A stretch of 19,788 bases of DNA from Deltaproteobacteria bacterium (lineage in GTDB: Bacteria; Desulfobacterota; Desulfobacteria; Desulfobacterales; SURF-15). Shown one piece after another: positions 1 to 7,261 of the stretch. The stretch spans positions 1 to 19,788 of the forward strand of contig JAHEHB010000043.1 in NCBI GenBank assembly GCA_024644775.1. Reading direction: 5' to 3'. The position numbers and the translations under genes are program-made. Under the pieces are notes generated by a model. The model made no database searches. It was not told the DNA's origin and was given only the letters and a program-made list of their open reading frames with translations. Position 1 is the first letter of the stretch. Each line of letters starts with the position of its first letter.

Positions 1-48
1 TTGCAATGATAATTGAAATGTTACTAACATTAAAAATAAGGGGGGAAA

Positions 49-795
49 ATGGGGAAAAAATCAATTTTAACTCTATTAACTATTTTTTTATTCTTTAATG
101 TATTCTTCCTGCCAAAAACATCTATGGCCTTGCCAGTGTCAACGTCGGACCTTTGGGATGTGAGTAATGGCATTGTTATAGATGCTACAAGTGGACCTCT
201 GTATTACAACAATTCCTACCGATCTTACGTCGAAAATATTTTCGGCGCCAGTGGAGGGATTGCAGGATCCTACACTCTTTTCAAAGATTATAACTCACCT
301 TTCTATAGTGGGGGCTCTGTTCCAGCGGGGTACATCCATTATGTCGAATGGCATACACTTGATCCAATTACTTTGAGAAGCTTCAATCTCGTCGCATACA
401 ATGAAGGTATGGATCGACGAGCATTCGATCATTTTGAACTCTTGGCGTATTTCGGTGGTGGTTGGCAAACGATCTATGAGAAAGACTATGCTGCCTCAGC
501 CGGAAATCCATATGGGTATGGCGGGAGCCCGACTTACAACCCAACTACTAATTGGTTGGAACTTGAGGTTGATCTACTCAATTCGGTGGACGCACAATAT
601 TTTCGATCAGAATTTCGACAGGCCTCATGGACGGACAGTCGTGCTATCGGCCCTCGAGTTTGGGAACTGGATGGATATGACACATTTCTAGATGGTTCAA
701 CAGGTACGGATCCCGTTCCCGAACCCACCACTATGCTGCTTTTCGGTTCTGGTTTAATTGGTCTTGCAGTGTTCAGAAGGAGACTTAAAAAATAA
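49..795 (+). CDS. PEP-CTERM sorting-domain exported protein
   Basis: A 248-residue protein with a Sec signal peptide (basic MGKK start, hydrophobic stretch to about residue 27 ending SMA). It ends in a PEP-CTERM signal: VPEP at residues 223-226, a hydrophobic helix, then the basic FRRR cluster at the end. Proteins with this signal are known to be exported and processed by an exosortase, usually in bacteria that make exopolysaccharide. The roughly 195-residue middle is rich in Gly, Tyr, Asp and aromatic residues and is probably a beta-rich extracellular domain; I do not recognise its family. The ATG is supported by a GGGGGG ribosome-binding site a few bases upstream. No exosortase is in the window. 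The PEP-CTERM call is firm; the function of the mature domain is unknown. Confidence 0.9.
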   Translation: MGKKSILTLLTIFLFFNVFFLPKTSMALPVSTSDLWDVSNGIVIDATSGPLYYNNSYRSYVENIFGASGGIAGSYTLFKDYNSPFYSGGSVPAGYIHYVEWHTLDPITLRSFNLVAYNEGMDRRAFDHFELLAYFGGGWQTIYEKDYAASAGNPYGYGGSPTYNPTTNWLELEVDLLNSVDAQYFRSEFRQASWTDSRAIGPRVWELDGYDTFLDGSTGTDPVPEPTTMLLFGSGLIGLAVFRRRLKK

Positions 796-806
796 TATTC
801 CTCATG

Positions 807-852
807 TGGGCCTAATAAAAGGTTGTGGGCCCCCAACCTTTTATTAGGCCCA
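807..852 (+). terminator. Perfect 19-bp hairpin after the PEP-CTERM gene
   Basis: The arms at 807-825 and 834-852 are exactly complementary (TGGGCCTAATAAAAGGTTG and its reverse complement) around an 8-base loop. The hairpin begins 11 bases after the stop codon, so it most likely ends transcription or protects the 3' end. There is no downstream T-run, so a canonical intrinsic terminator is not certain. The right arm overlaps the outer edge of the mobile element that starts near 847. Confidence 0.7.
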
Positions 853-1963
853 GTTAGAACATAGCTGCGTTTTCACCCAATATAAATACCTTAAATCAGA
901 ATGGCTGTCCCTACCAAATATTCGTCTGCATTGAATTCGCTTGATTTTTTTACAATAAAAAACCATTCTGAAGCATGATGAAAACGTATCTCGGGCTTGC
1001 ACTCAGAAAAATCGTATCCGCGCTTTGCGAGCGATGGGATCTGGTGCTCGAGAACGTGGCGCTTAAGCATCAGATTGACGTTCTTGAACGTTCCGGGATA
1101 CGATCTCAATTTACGAATGCCGATCGGCTGGTGTGGGTCTTCTTGTCAACGGTCTGGCCCCGCTGGCCGGAAGCGCTGGAGATCATGAATGCGGACACCG
1201 TAAAGCGCTGGCGCCGACAGGGCTTTCGACACTATCTGCTGGGAAAAAGCCGACGGCGTCGGCCGGGACGTCCTGCCATTGAACCGGAGATCCGAAGCCT
1301 TATCCAACGCATGAGCCGGCAAAATGTGCTCTGGGGCGTACCTCGAATCCACGGCGAACTTCTGAAACTCGGCGTGAATGTCTGCCAGACCACGGTCGCA
1401 AAATACATGGTCCGCCGCGTTGGCCCACCGTCACAGCGCTGGGGTACCTTTCTTCGCAATCACGTCCGGGAACTTGTCCTCAGCGTAATATTTTCAAGAC
1501 TCATCAGGAGCTTTCGATCGCTTATCACCCGGATTGCAGGCGCTGTTAATTGCTGGCTAACGGATCTTTTCTGCAATCTGCTGAGTCCTCCTGTCACCAC
1601 TGCGAGGCGCATCGTAGATGACCCCGTCAGTTGTCAATCCATACTTCGGCTTCGACACCAGACAGTGATCGTCCCGGTCGGCCTTACCGGCCCTGGACCA
1701 CCGATTGTGAAGCAATTATTCAACGATTCGTCATCCCCTGGAACGCCGGTCGCCGTAGTTTACCCGGCACCCATTGGCGATACCGATACATATGGTTTTC
1801 GGTGGAGTATAGTTACGCAAACGATTCATCTGCACCACTTTCCACACCGATCCAATCCGTTGGCCGTGTGACAGTGGCAACGGATAGAATTTCTGATAGC
1901 GACAGCCATTTACAAAAACGGTAATCCTACAGGACAAAAACGCAGCTATGTTTCTGTTGGGCC
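847..1963. mobile_element. Degenerate insertion element with long imperfect inverted ends
   Basis: The ends at 847-909 and 1901-1963 are inverted relative to each other. Both begin GGCCCA, both contain a perfect 16-base block (AACATAGCTGCGTTTT at 858-873, its complement at 1937-1952), and both carry a second matching block (AATGGCTGTC at 900-909, complement at 1901-1910). The spacing between blocks is exactly 26 bases on each side. Inside is the front part of an integrase-type transposase (975 to about 1485) and then about 400 bases I cannot assign. The right end falls inside an MFS transporter reading frame. The IS family is not recognised, and a nested or deleted element is possible. No target duplication is visible, because the left flank is unrelated to the transporter. 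Confidence 0.6.
975..1871 (+). pseudogene. Truncated integrase-core transposase
   Basis: The first about 170 residues (to about position 1485) read like the N-terminal half of the integrase-core transposases related to IS481/IS3. There is a helical start (LENVALKHQIDVL), then DADTVKRWRRQGF-like wording, a basic RRRRPGRP linker, an HTH-like segment (WGVPRIHGELLKLG) and the TFLRNHVREL stretch that normally comes just before the first catalytic Asp. The DDE catalytic core should follow, but the frame runs on for about 125 residues of low-quality sequence with no recognisable D, D or E motif. It is therefore a 3'-truncated, inactive gene. It lies between the inverted ends of the element. The truncation point is approximate. 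Confidence 0.75.
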
Positions 1964-2187
1964 GATAAGGCATAGCCCAATTGGAATCCGCTGGCGATGA
2001 GACCCGCTGCGGCCCCGGACATCGCCCATACGTTCTGTAAAATGGGCAGAGCGGCTGCATAGGTCATAAACACGAGACCATTTAACATCCGCGATAAGCA
2101 AAAACCCGCCAACCACCAATCAAATTTAGCCAACCTGCCCATTCGGCATGGGTTTAACGGTTTCGGTCCCCTGCTCGCCATTGCCAC
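1963..2187 (-). pseudogene. 5' fragment of an MFS transporter, cut by the element
   Basis: The reading frame from a GTG at 2187 (or a later ATG at residue 16) gives about 75 residues typical of the N-terminus of a major facilitator superfamily permease. The first transmembrane helix contains LVFMTYAAALPIL, the loop contains NVWAMSGAAAG, and the second helix begins SGFQLGYALS. At that point the frame enters the inverted end of the element and stops 12 codons later. It lies 70 bases downstream of the aminotransferase on the same strand, so the two genes were probably cotranscribed and the permease may have carried the aminotransferase substrate. The rest of the permease is not found on the other side of the element, so the 3' part is deleted or moved. 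Confidence 0.7.
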
Positions 2188-2257
2188 ACTCAGGCATCAG
2201 CATCCAGGCGAAGCTCGCAGCGGTATTTGTATAACGATAAGCCGATTATCATTCCAG

Positions 2258-3592
2258 CTACATTCCCATATCTTTTTCTTCTTCGGTGATGCTTGCGTCA
2301 AGAATTCGAATCGCCTCATCAACTTCTTTTTTTTGAATAATCAACGGAGGGGCAAACTCAAGGGCCGGTCCCATAAACCGGGTTAGAAGACCTTTGTGCC
2401 TGGCTCGGTTGATAATGTTGTTTATCCGTTCCGTCGGATAAGGTGCTCGTGTATTTTTGTCGGTCGTAAAATCGATTGCGAGCCACAACCCGGTTCCCCT
2501 CACTTCCCCAATCGTTGGATGAGAGGATAGCTCCTGGAGTCCCTCCAAAAAATAAGCCCCCATCTTTGCCGAGTTTTCTACGAGATTTTCTCCCTCAAGA
2601 ATTTCAAGATTTCTCAGCCCGGCAGCGCAAGATACCGGATGGTTTCCATAGGTGTGAATATGCATAAATGTCTCAACCGGCTCGAGTACTTTATCACTGC
2701 ATCCGACGGCCCCCAGGGGAACGTATCCACTGGTGAGCCCTTTGGCCATCGTGAGGAGATCCGGTTGAATGTCAAAATGTTGAATTCCAAACATTTTGCC
2801 GGTTCTTCCAAATCCACAAATAACCTCATCGATGATGAGAAGAATACCGTATTTGTCACATATTTCCCGAATGATGGTCCAATATTCCTTGGGGGGCTTA
2901 TAGGCGCCGAACCCCTGCTGTATCGGTTCCCCGATAAACGCCGAGACAAGTTCCGGATCCTCAAATTCTATTGTTTGTTCAACCGCCCGTGCGCAAGCGA
3001 TATCACAATCCGGATAGGTTAGATTGTAAGGGCATCGGTAACAATAGGGAGATTGGGCGAAAACACCTCCAGGTGCAACCGGTTCCATCATTTGCCGCAT
3101 TGGCAATACCGTACCAAGGGCTCTTACCCCAATCCCATTTACACCGTGATACGCACCGACCCTTGAGATAATCTTATACCGTGCTTTATCTCCATTGTAG
3201 TAATGATAGTGCTTTGCAAGCTTCATGGCCGTTTCCACCGCTTCTGAACCATCACAATCAAAGATAAATCGATTGATTGGCGGCGGTGTAATCTCTGAGA
3301 GCCGTTCAGCAAGCTTTATGGCCGGTTCGTTTGCAAACATACAGGGGGTGTAATAGGAGAGCTCACAACACTGATCATATACCGCTTGCGCAATTTCCTT
3401 TCGGCCATAGCCCGCATGAACCGGCCGGGTTGCTCCAGCATTTAGATCGATATATCGGTTACCATCCCGATCATATACATAAACGCCTTCACCCTTTGAA
3501 ATGACCAAGATACCCTTTTTCAGTTCGCCTCTCGGCGTTCGATGGGGAATTAAGTGGGAATTTTCGTTCATCAGATTTCCATTACCGCTCAT
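2258..3592 (-). CDS. Class III PLP-dependent aminotransferase
   Basis: A 444-residue fold-type I aminotransferase of class III (omega-transaminase/ornithine aminotransferase group), cytoplasmic. Features seen: the N-terminal segment YVYDRDGNRYIDLNAG, the cofactor phosphate loop DGSEAVETAMKLA near 114-126, YHG at 148-150 where an aromatic residue stacks on PLP, the DEV motif with Asp255 that contacts the pyridine nitrogen, and the PLP lysine Lys284 in MAKGLTSGYVPLG. The length is normal. The start was placed at 3592 rather than at the longer frame from 3715, because AAGGAGG lies seven bases before this ATG. A Cys-rich insert (CYRCPYNLTYPDCDIAC, about 184-200) is unusual for the class. The substrate (an amine, beta-amino acid or taurine-like compound) cannot be decided. 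An interrupted MFS permease follows on the same strand. Confidence 0.9.
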   Translation of the reverse strand: MSGNGNLMNENSHLIPHRTPRGELKKGILVISKGEGVYVYDRDGNRYIDLNAGATRPVHAGYGRKEIAQAVYDQCCELSYYTPCMFANEPAIKLAERLSEITPPPINRFIFDCDGSEAVETAMKLAKHYHYYNGDKARYKIISRVGAYHGVNGIGVRALGTVLPMRQMMEPVAPGGVFAQSPYCYRCPYNLTYPDCDIACARAVEQTIEFEDPELVSAFIGEPIQQGFGAYKPPKEYWTIIREICDKYGILLIIDEVICGFGRTGKMFGIQHFDIQPDLLTMAKGLTSGYVPLGAVGCSDKVLEPVETFMHIHTYGNHPVSCAAGLRNLEILEGENLVENSAKMGAYFLEGLQELSSHPTIGEVRGTGLWLAIDFTTDKNTRAPYPTERINNIINRARHKGLLTRFMGPALEFAPPLIIQKKEVDEAIRILDASITEEEKDMGM

Positions 3593-3929
3593 TTCAATCC
3601 TCCTTGTAAAAAAGTTTTCGAAAGCAGATTTTTGCTTGATATAAAGGTGCCTAATCCAATATCTGAAATGAGAGTTGAACACAACACCTAATGATTTCTG
3701 GCCGAAGAATGACAATTTCTGAAAATTCCAAGGCGTTCCGAATCTCTAAAATACAAGATCGATAATAATGATAAGGACGGTTTAAAAGGGGTTGACAAAC
3801 CTACAAAATAAGGTACAAAAATTTATTTCAGATCCGCTTTCACATTACGTCCTTTTGCCTCTTTAATCGTAAAGAAAATATTTCTACAAGTAACCACGAA
3901 ACAAATCAAAGAAAGGAGGGTTTTAGGCG
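3593..3929. other. Divergent intergenic region
   Basis: This 337-base stretch separates the minus-strand aminotransferase from the plus-strand TPR gene. It holds the aminotransferase ribosome-binding site at its left edge, a plausible plus-strand promoter near 3792-3819 and the AGGAGG at 3914-3919 for the TPR gene. No convincing minus-strand promoter or operator palindrome was seen, and no RNA gene. Confidence 0.5.
3792..3819 (+). promoter_or_regulatory. Candidate sigma70 promoter for the TPR gene
   Basis: A perfect -35 hexamer TTGACA at 3792-3797, then 16 bases, then TACAAA at 3814-3819 as a moderate -10 match (4 of 6). It lies about 110 bases before the TPR gene, in an AT-rich stretch. Confidence 0.45.
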
Positions 3930-4901
3930 ATGAGAAGACACCCGTTATTTTTATTACTTTTTGCGGTACTTATGGTAACGTTCGATGTTTCGTATGGCAT
4001 ATCTGAAAAAGATATTCGCGCCGAAGATTGGTTTCAAAAGGGTATATCCTATTTTGAAACCAAACAATATGAAAAGGCTATCGAAGCATTTAACAAAACT
4101 CTGGAATTGAATATGCGGTACGCAAGGGCGTACATCAACAGAGGAAATGTTTTGAGCAAACAGGGAGAATATGATGGCGCAATTACCGACTATACAAGGG
4201 CGCTTGAAATCAACCCTCAATTCGCAGATGCATATTTCAATCGAGGCATCGCCTGGAGCAACCAGGACAACTATACGTCAGCCATTGAAGATTTTACAAA
4301 TAGTATCAACCTGAATCCCGATGATGCCGAAAGTTATCACAGTCGGGGAATTGCCCGGGCAAAATTGGGCGAATTCGACCGCGCAATCGAAGACTATACC
4401 AAGGCCATCGGAATCGATTCCCAAAATGCAAATATTTACTACAACCGCGGAAACGCTTTGGCCAAGCAGGGTGATTTGGATGGTGCTATTGGAGACTATA
4501 CAAAAGCGTCGGAGCTTAACCCGGAGAATGCGGATATTTATCACAGTCGAGGCAATTTATGGGTGAGGAAAGGACAATTTGACAAAGCCATCGCAGATTA
4601 CTCGGAGGCCCTCAAAATCAATCCAAAATTAGTCGATGCTTATTATAATAGAGGGCGCGCCTGGGATAGCAAAAACGAATTCGATCGCGCGATTTCGGAT
4701 TTTACCCAGGTTCTTACCATCAACCCACGCTTTGACGAAACTTATTTTAACCGAGCCCGTGCCCTCTTTCAGACAGGCGCACTGCAAAACGCAATATCGG
4801 ATGCAAAAAAAGCCCTTTATTTGAATCCAGATGACAGAGACTATAAGGATTTGGTCGGTTTATTGGAAAAAAAAGCCGAAGAATTAAAATCAAAAAAATA
4901 G
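3930..4901 (+). CDS. Secreted tetratricopeptide-repeat protein (eight TPRs)
   Basis: A 323-residue protein with a signal peptide (MRRHPLFLLLFAVLMV, cleavage expected near residue 23). Eight consecutive 34-residue TPR units fill residues about 31 to 305, each with the consensus pattern (A-Y-x-N-R-G, then D-x-A-I-x-D-Y/F, then A-x-x-x-N-P). TPR solenoids bind proteins, so a periplasmic scaffold or lipoprotein-like adaptor role is likely; there is no lipobox. The C-terminus is a Lys/Glu-rich helix. A strong AGGAGG ribosome-binding site lies 10 bases before the ATG. The next small gene starts 4 bases after the stop, suggesting coupled translation. The repeats are close to consensus, consistent with a beads-on-a-string scaffold rather than an enzyme. 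Confidence 0.9.
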   Translation: MRRHPLFLLLFAVLMVTFDVSYGISEKDIRAEDWFQKGISYFETKQYEKAIEAFNKTLELNMRYARAYINRGNVLSKQGEYDGAITDYTRALEINPQFADAYFNRGIAWSNQDNYTSAIEDFTNSINLNPDDAESYHSRGIARAKLGEFDRAIEDYTKAIGIDSQNANIYYNRGNALAKQGDLDGAIGDYTKASELNPENADIYHSRGNLWVRKGQFDKAIADYSEALKINPKLVDAYYNRGRAWDSKNEFDRAISDFTQVLTINPRFDETYFNRARALFQTGALQNAISDAKKALYLNPDDRDYKDLVGLLEKKAEELKSKK

Positions 4902-4905
4902 CGCC

Positions 4906-5148
4906 GTGACAAAACAAAAAAAAGGGAAAATTCTGTTCCTTTTGAGTGGGTTAGGCGTATTGATCATCTTAATCGGTGTGGCTTTCTGGCTGACGATCCA
5001 TATGATGAATTTATCACAAAGAATAGACCGGTCAACGATGGCCATCCGATCACCAGAGGTGAAACAAACCGTCTCTTCTTCTGCTGCAGCGAAAAAAAAA
5101 GAGGCTGACACACGGAGCAACGATCTCAAATCCTTAGAGTCTTACTAG
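4906..5148 (+). CDS. Small single-pass membrane protein
   Basis: An 80-residue frame beginning with GTG 4 bases after the TPR stop codon. A Lys-rich start (MTKQKKGK) is followed by one hydrophobic helix (about residues 9-30, ILFLLSGLGVLIILIGVAFW), then a hydrophilic tail rich in Ser, Lys and Glu. By the positive-inside rule the tail should face the periplasm, the same compartment as the TPR protein. No ribosome-binding site is visible, so it would depend on translational coupling. No family is recognised. The gene could be spurious, but the clean membrane-helix design and tight spacing favour a real one. Confidence 0.55.
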   Translation: MTKQKKGKILFLLSGLGVLIILIGVAFWLTIHMMNLSQRIDRSTMAIRSPEVKQTVSSSAAAKKKEADTRSNDLKSLESY

Positions 5149-5540
5149 AAATCAACCCTTCTATGAAAGAGCTTGTGTGATTTAAAATAATCTTTTGATT
5201 TTATATATTTTTTTGCACTATTTTGTTTAATATAAAATTCCGTTTCTAGTACAAAAGTATTACTCTACTTACCGTTTTTAATCGATGTGCGTAGGCTTTC
5301 CTACGCGTCATTTAATAAAAATACGAATGAAAACCATACATTTGACGTATTGCTTTCAAGGTCGAAATTCGTTTATATTGCTAACAACCCGGTTAAACAA
5401 TTCTTTATTAAATCTATTCTTTCATAAAACTGTAGATTGAGAATCGCTCTAATTAATTTTTGAGCGAAAATATATTTGGGATATTAACCAGTTACGAGAA
5501 AATATCCCTGGCAGATAAATTCAACCCGAGGTATGATGAT
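5149..5540. other. AT-rich intergenic region with a small hairpin
   Basis: About 390 AT-rich bases upstream of the transglycosylase. The only clear structure is a hairpin with 7-bp arms GCGTAGG (5289-5295) and CCTACGC (5300-5306) around a 4-base loop, without a T-run. A weak promoter-like pair exists (TTGCTT and TATATT, 18 bases apart, near 5350-5378). The transglycosylase frame is open from a TTG at 5460, so the last 81 bases could be coding if that start is used. No tRNA or riboswitch was recognised. Confidence 0.45.
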
Positions 5541-6350
5541 ATGGTATATAACAACACACAGATAAACTCGACATTCGGGATTCCATTGCGTAGCGTGGTG
5601 TTCCTTGCAGTGTTGCTGGCCCTTGTGTCTTTTTTGTTCACCGGTAGCTATGCCAACAATCTACCGGCAGTTGATATCCCAACCAACCCTATGATGGACC
5701 CATATCTTTCCGAAAGAACAGATGACATAACCGACGAAGAACTTATGGACGGCAGTTTATCGGCCCATATACCCGCTAATCCATTTAACGAACCATTTGC
5801 ACCACTTGTTTTGGATCCTCCTGCAGATTCGTATCGCATCTGTAACACTGCCGGCTTAAACGTTCCGGCAGATTCTATCGCAAGCTTACCGGAGGTCCGA
5901 CAAACAGTGGAGATTGATACGAGAGTACCCGCTACTAAAAAAAGAAAAGCAGAGGATGTATTTACACCGATTATTCTCAAAGCCGCGAATCATCATGAAG
6001 TAGACCCTGCGATAATTAAAGCGATTATTATGGCCGAATCCAGTTACAATCCGAAAGCGGTATCCAAAAGCGGGGCCATTGGTCTTATGCAGTTGATGCC
6101 GACCACAGCAAGGGCGCTGGGGGTTGATGATATTTTCAATCCGGAACAAAATATCAATGCCGGTGTCCGGTACTTTAAGCAAATGCTCAAGCGATTTGAT
6201 GGTGACACCGCGCTTGCCTTGGCGGCTTATAACGCTGGAAGTGCAAAAGTCAGAAAATACAACGGAATTCCTCCGTACAAGGCCACAAAAAGCTATATCA
6301 AAAAAGTTTTCAAATACCAAAAGATCTATCAAGCGAAATTAGATGGCTAA
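5541..6350 (+). CDS. Lytic transglycosylase (SLT domain), membrane-anchored or exported
   Basis: A 269-residue protein, family 1 soluble lytic transglycosylase type, which cleaves the MurNAc-GlcNAc bond of peptidoglycan in the periplasm. An N-terminal hydrophobic segment (SVVFLAVLLALVSFLFTG, about 19-36) serves as signal peptide or anchor. A Pro/Asp-rich linker of about 90 residues follows. The catalytic domain (about 145-262) has the expected motifs: catalytic Glu166 in MAESSYNP, GAIGLMQLMPTTA and AYNAG, with the usual ending of tyrosines and lysines. The start at 5541 is preferred because GAGG lies nine bases upstream; an in-frame TTG at 5460 would add 27 residues before the hydrophobic segment and has no ribosome-binding site. 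An inverted-repeat element begins right at the stop codon. Confidence 0.88.
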   Translation: MVYNNTQINSTFGIPLRSVVFLAVLLALVSFLFTGSYANNLPAVDIPTNPMMDPYLSERTDDITDEELMDGSLSAHIPANPFNEPFAPLVLDPPADSYRICNTAGLNVPADSIASLPEVRQTVEIDTRVPATKKRKAEDVFTPIILKAANHHEVDPAIIKAIIMAESSYNPKAVSKSGAIGLMQLMPTTARALGVDDIFNPEQNINAGVRYFKQMLKRFDGDTALALAAYNAGSAKVRKYNGIPPYKATKSYIKKVFKYQKIYQAKLDG

Positions 6351-6475
6351 GGCTCGCTTAAAAATAAATTGGCGTTTTAGGCGCCCGGATTCGGATCAAA
6401 TCAGTTTGATCGGAGATTGGCAAGATGGTCTGAAAAAGGGGATGCATTAAATGCCAATTTATTTTTAAACGAGCC
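6351..6475. repeat. MITE-like 125-bp element with 23-bp terminal inverted repeats
   Basis: The arms at 6351-6373 and 6453-6475 are complementary at 22 of 23 positions; they begin GGCTCG and end with AAATAAATTGGC on the inner side. The interior of about 79 bases contains a second, perfect hairpin (GATCAAA at 6394-6400, TTTGATC at 6405-6411). There is no open reading frame. Size and layout fit a miniature inverted-repeat transposable element, or a large 3' stem for the transglycosylase mRNA. No clear target duplication is visible. Confidence 0.6.
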
Positions 6476-6604
6476 CTTGAACCTGCCGACTTCATCTTAT
6501 AATATCGTAAATTCAAAAAAGTGCTTTCAAATTCACCTCAAACCTGTTTAAGTAAACTCATCCAACACAGATTACGGCTTCAAAAATTTTTGAACAAATA
6601 TTTG

Positions 6605-6631
6605 CTTTGTGTCTTAGCGCCTTTGTGGTAA
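6605..6631. repeat. Half copy of the CTTTGTG palindromic repeat
   Basis: CTTTGTGTCTTAGCGCC followed by TTTGTGGTAA matches the right arm of the repeat at 15066-15085. No left arm is found upstream. A short CCCGCC/GGCGGG hairpin follows at 6647-6661, just before the next gene's ribosome-binding site. Confidence 0.5.
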
Positions 6632-6691
6632 CTCCTTTTTGCTTCTCCCGCCGTAGGCGGGAACCGGGTTAGAAGAAAGGGTCTCAAATCG

Positions 6692-7141
6692 ATGGAAGAA
6701 ACAATCTTGCGATATGTCATTCCGGCGGCACTTGGGTTTCTGGGTGGGCTCATCGGCTCCTTCATCGCACCCTGGGTGCACTGGGGGGTGGAGAAACGAA
6801 AACTTCGTCAAGCGAAACGTCGGGAGCTTATCAATTCATGTCGGGTTTTACTTACCACGGACATTGACAAAAAAACATTCCGGGAAACCGAGGTGTACGC
6901 AAAACTGCGCCCCCATTTATACCAATTGGTGATCGAAGCGATTGAAAGCGATGAAGCCCCAAATGATAACAAACCAGGTGATACCAAATCGGACGATACC
7001 AAGTCGGATGAAATGAAACCGGATGAAATAAAACCGGATGAAATAAAATCAGATGATTCGCATCATGACGATATGAACGCTTTTAAGAAAAAGACCTTAA
7101 ATGACGTGGCGCGAATCGAAAAGGAATGGGTGCTCATCTAA
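6692..7141 (+). CDS. Membrane-anchored hypothetical protein with acidic pentapeptide repeats
   Basis: A 149-residue protein with an N-terminal transmembrane helix (about 8-29, VIPAALGFLGGLIGSFIAPWV) followed by a basic helix (EKRKLRQAKRREL). A low-complexity segment lies at about residues 93-125, in which K-[SP]-D-[DE]-x units are repeated about seven times and encoded by near-identical 15-base units. The C-terminal about 25 residues are helical and contain ARIEKEWVLI. The bulk of the protein is likely cytoplasmic. AAAGGG lies 8 bases before the ATG. I do not recognise the family. The next gene begins 120 bases downstream on the same strand, so the two may be cotranscribed. Confidence 0.75.
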   Translation: MEETILRYVIPAALGFLGGLIGSFIAPWVHWGVEKRKLRQAKRRELINSCRVLLTTDIDKKTFRETEVYAKLRPHLYQLVIEAIESDEAPNDNKPGDTKSDDTKSDEMKPDEIKPDEIKSDDSHHDDMNAFKKKTLNDVARIEKEWVLI

Positions 7142-7261
7142 TATGAAAGGGCTTGGGTATGTTTTTTGCATACTATTAATGCCAAACCCGATACCGACAT
7201 ACCGTACCGGGGTCGAAAATAACAACGCCTTTTATGTTGATCGTGTCTTTATCTGTATTTT

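Noticed and set aside
1490..1936. Possible second gene in the right half of the degenerate element
   Set aside because: Several frames are open for about 100 codons on both strands, but none gives a recognisable protein. The stretch is best left unassigned.
5886..6332. Antisense open frame of 148 codons opposite the transglycosylase
   Set aside because: The plus strand encodes a clear SLT catalytic domain over the same bases, and the antisense product looks like a shadow.
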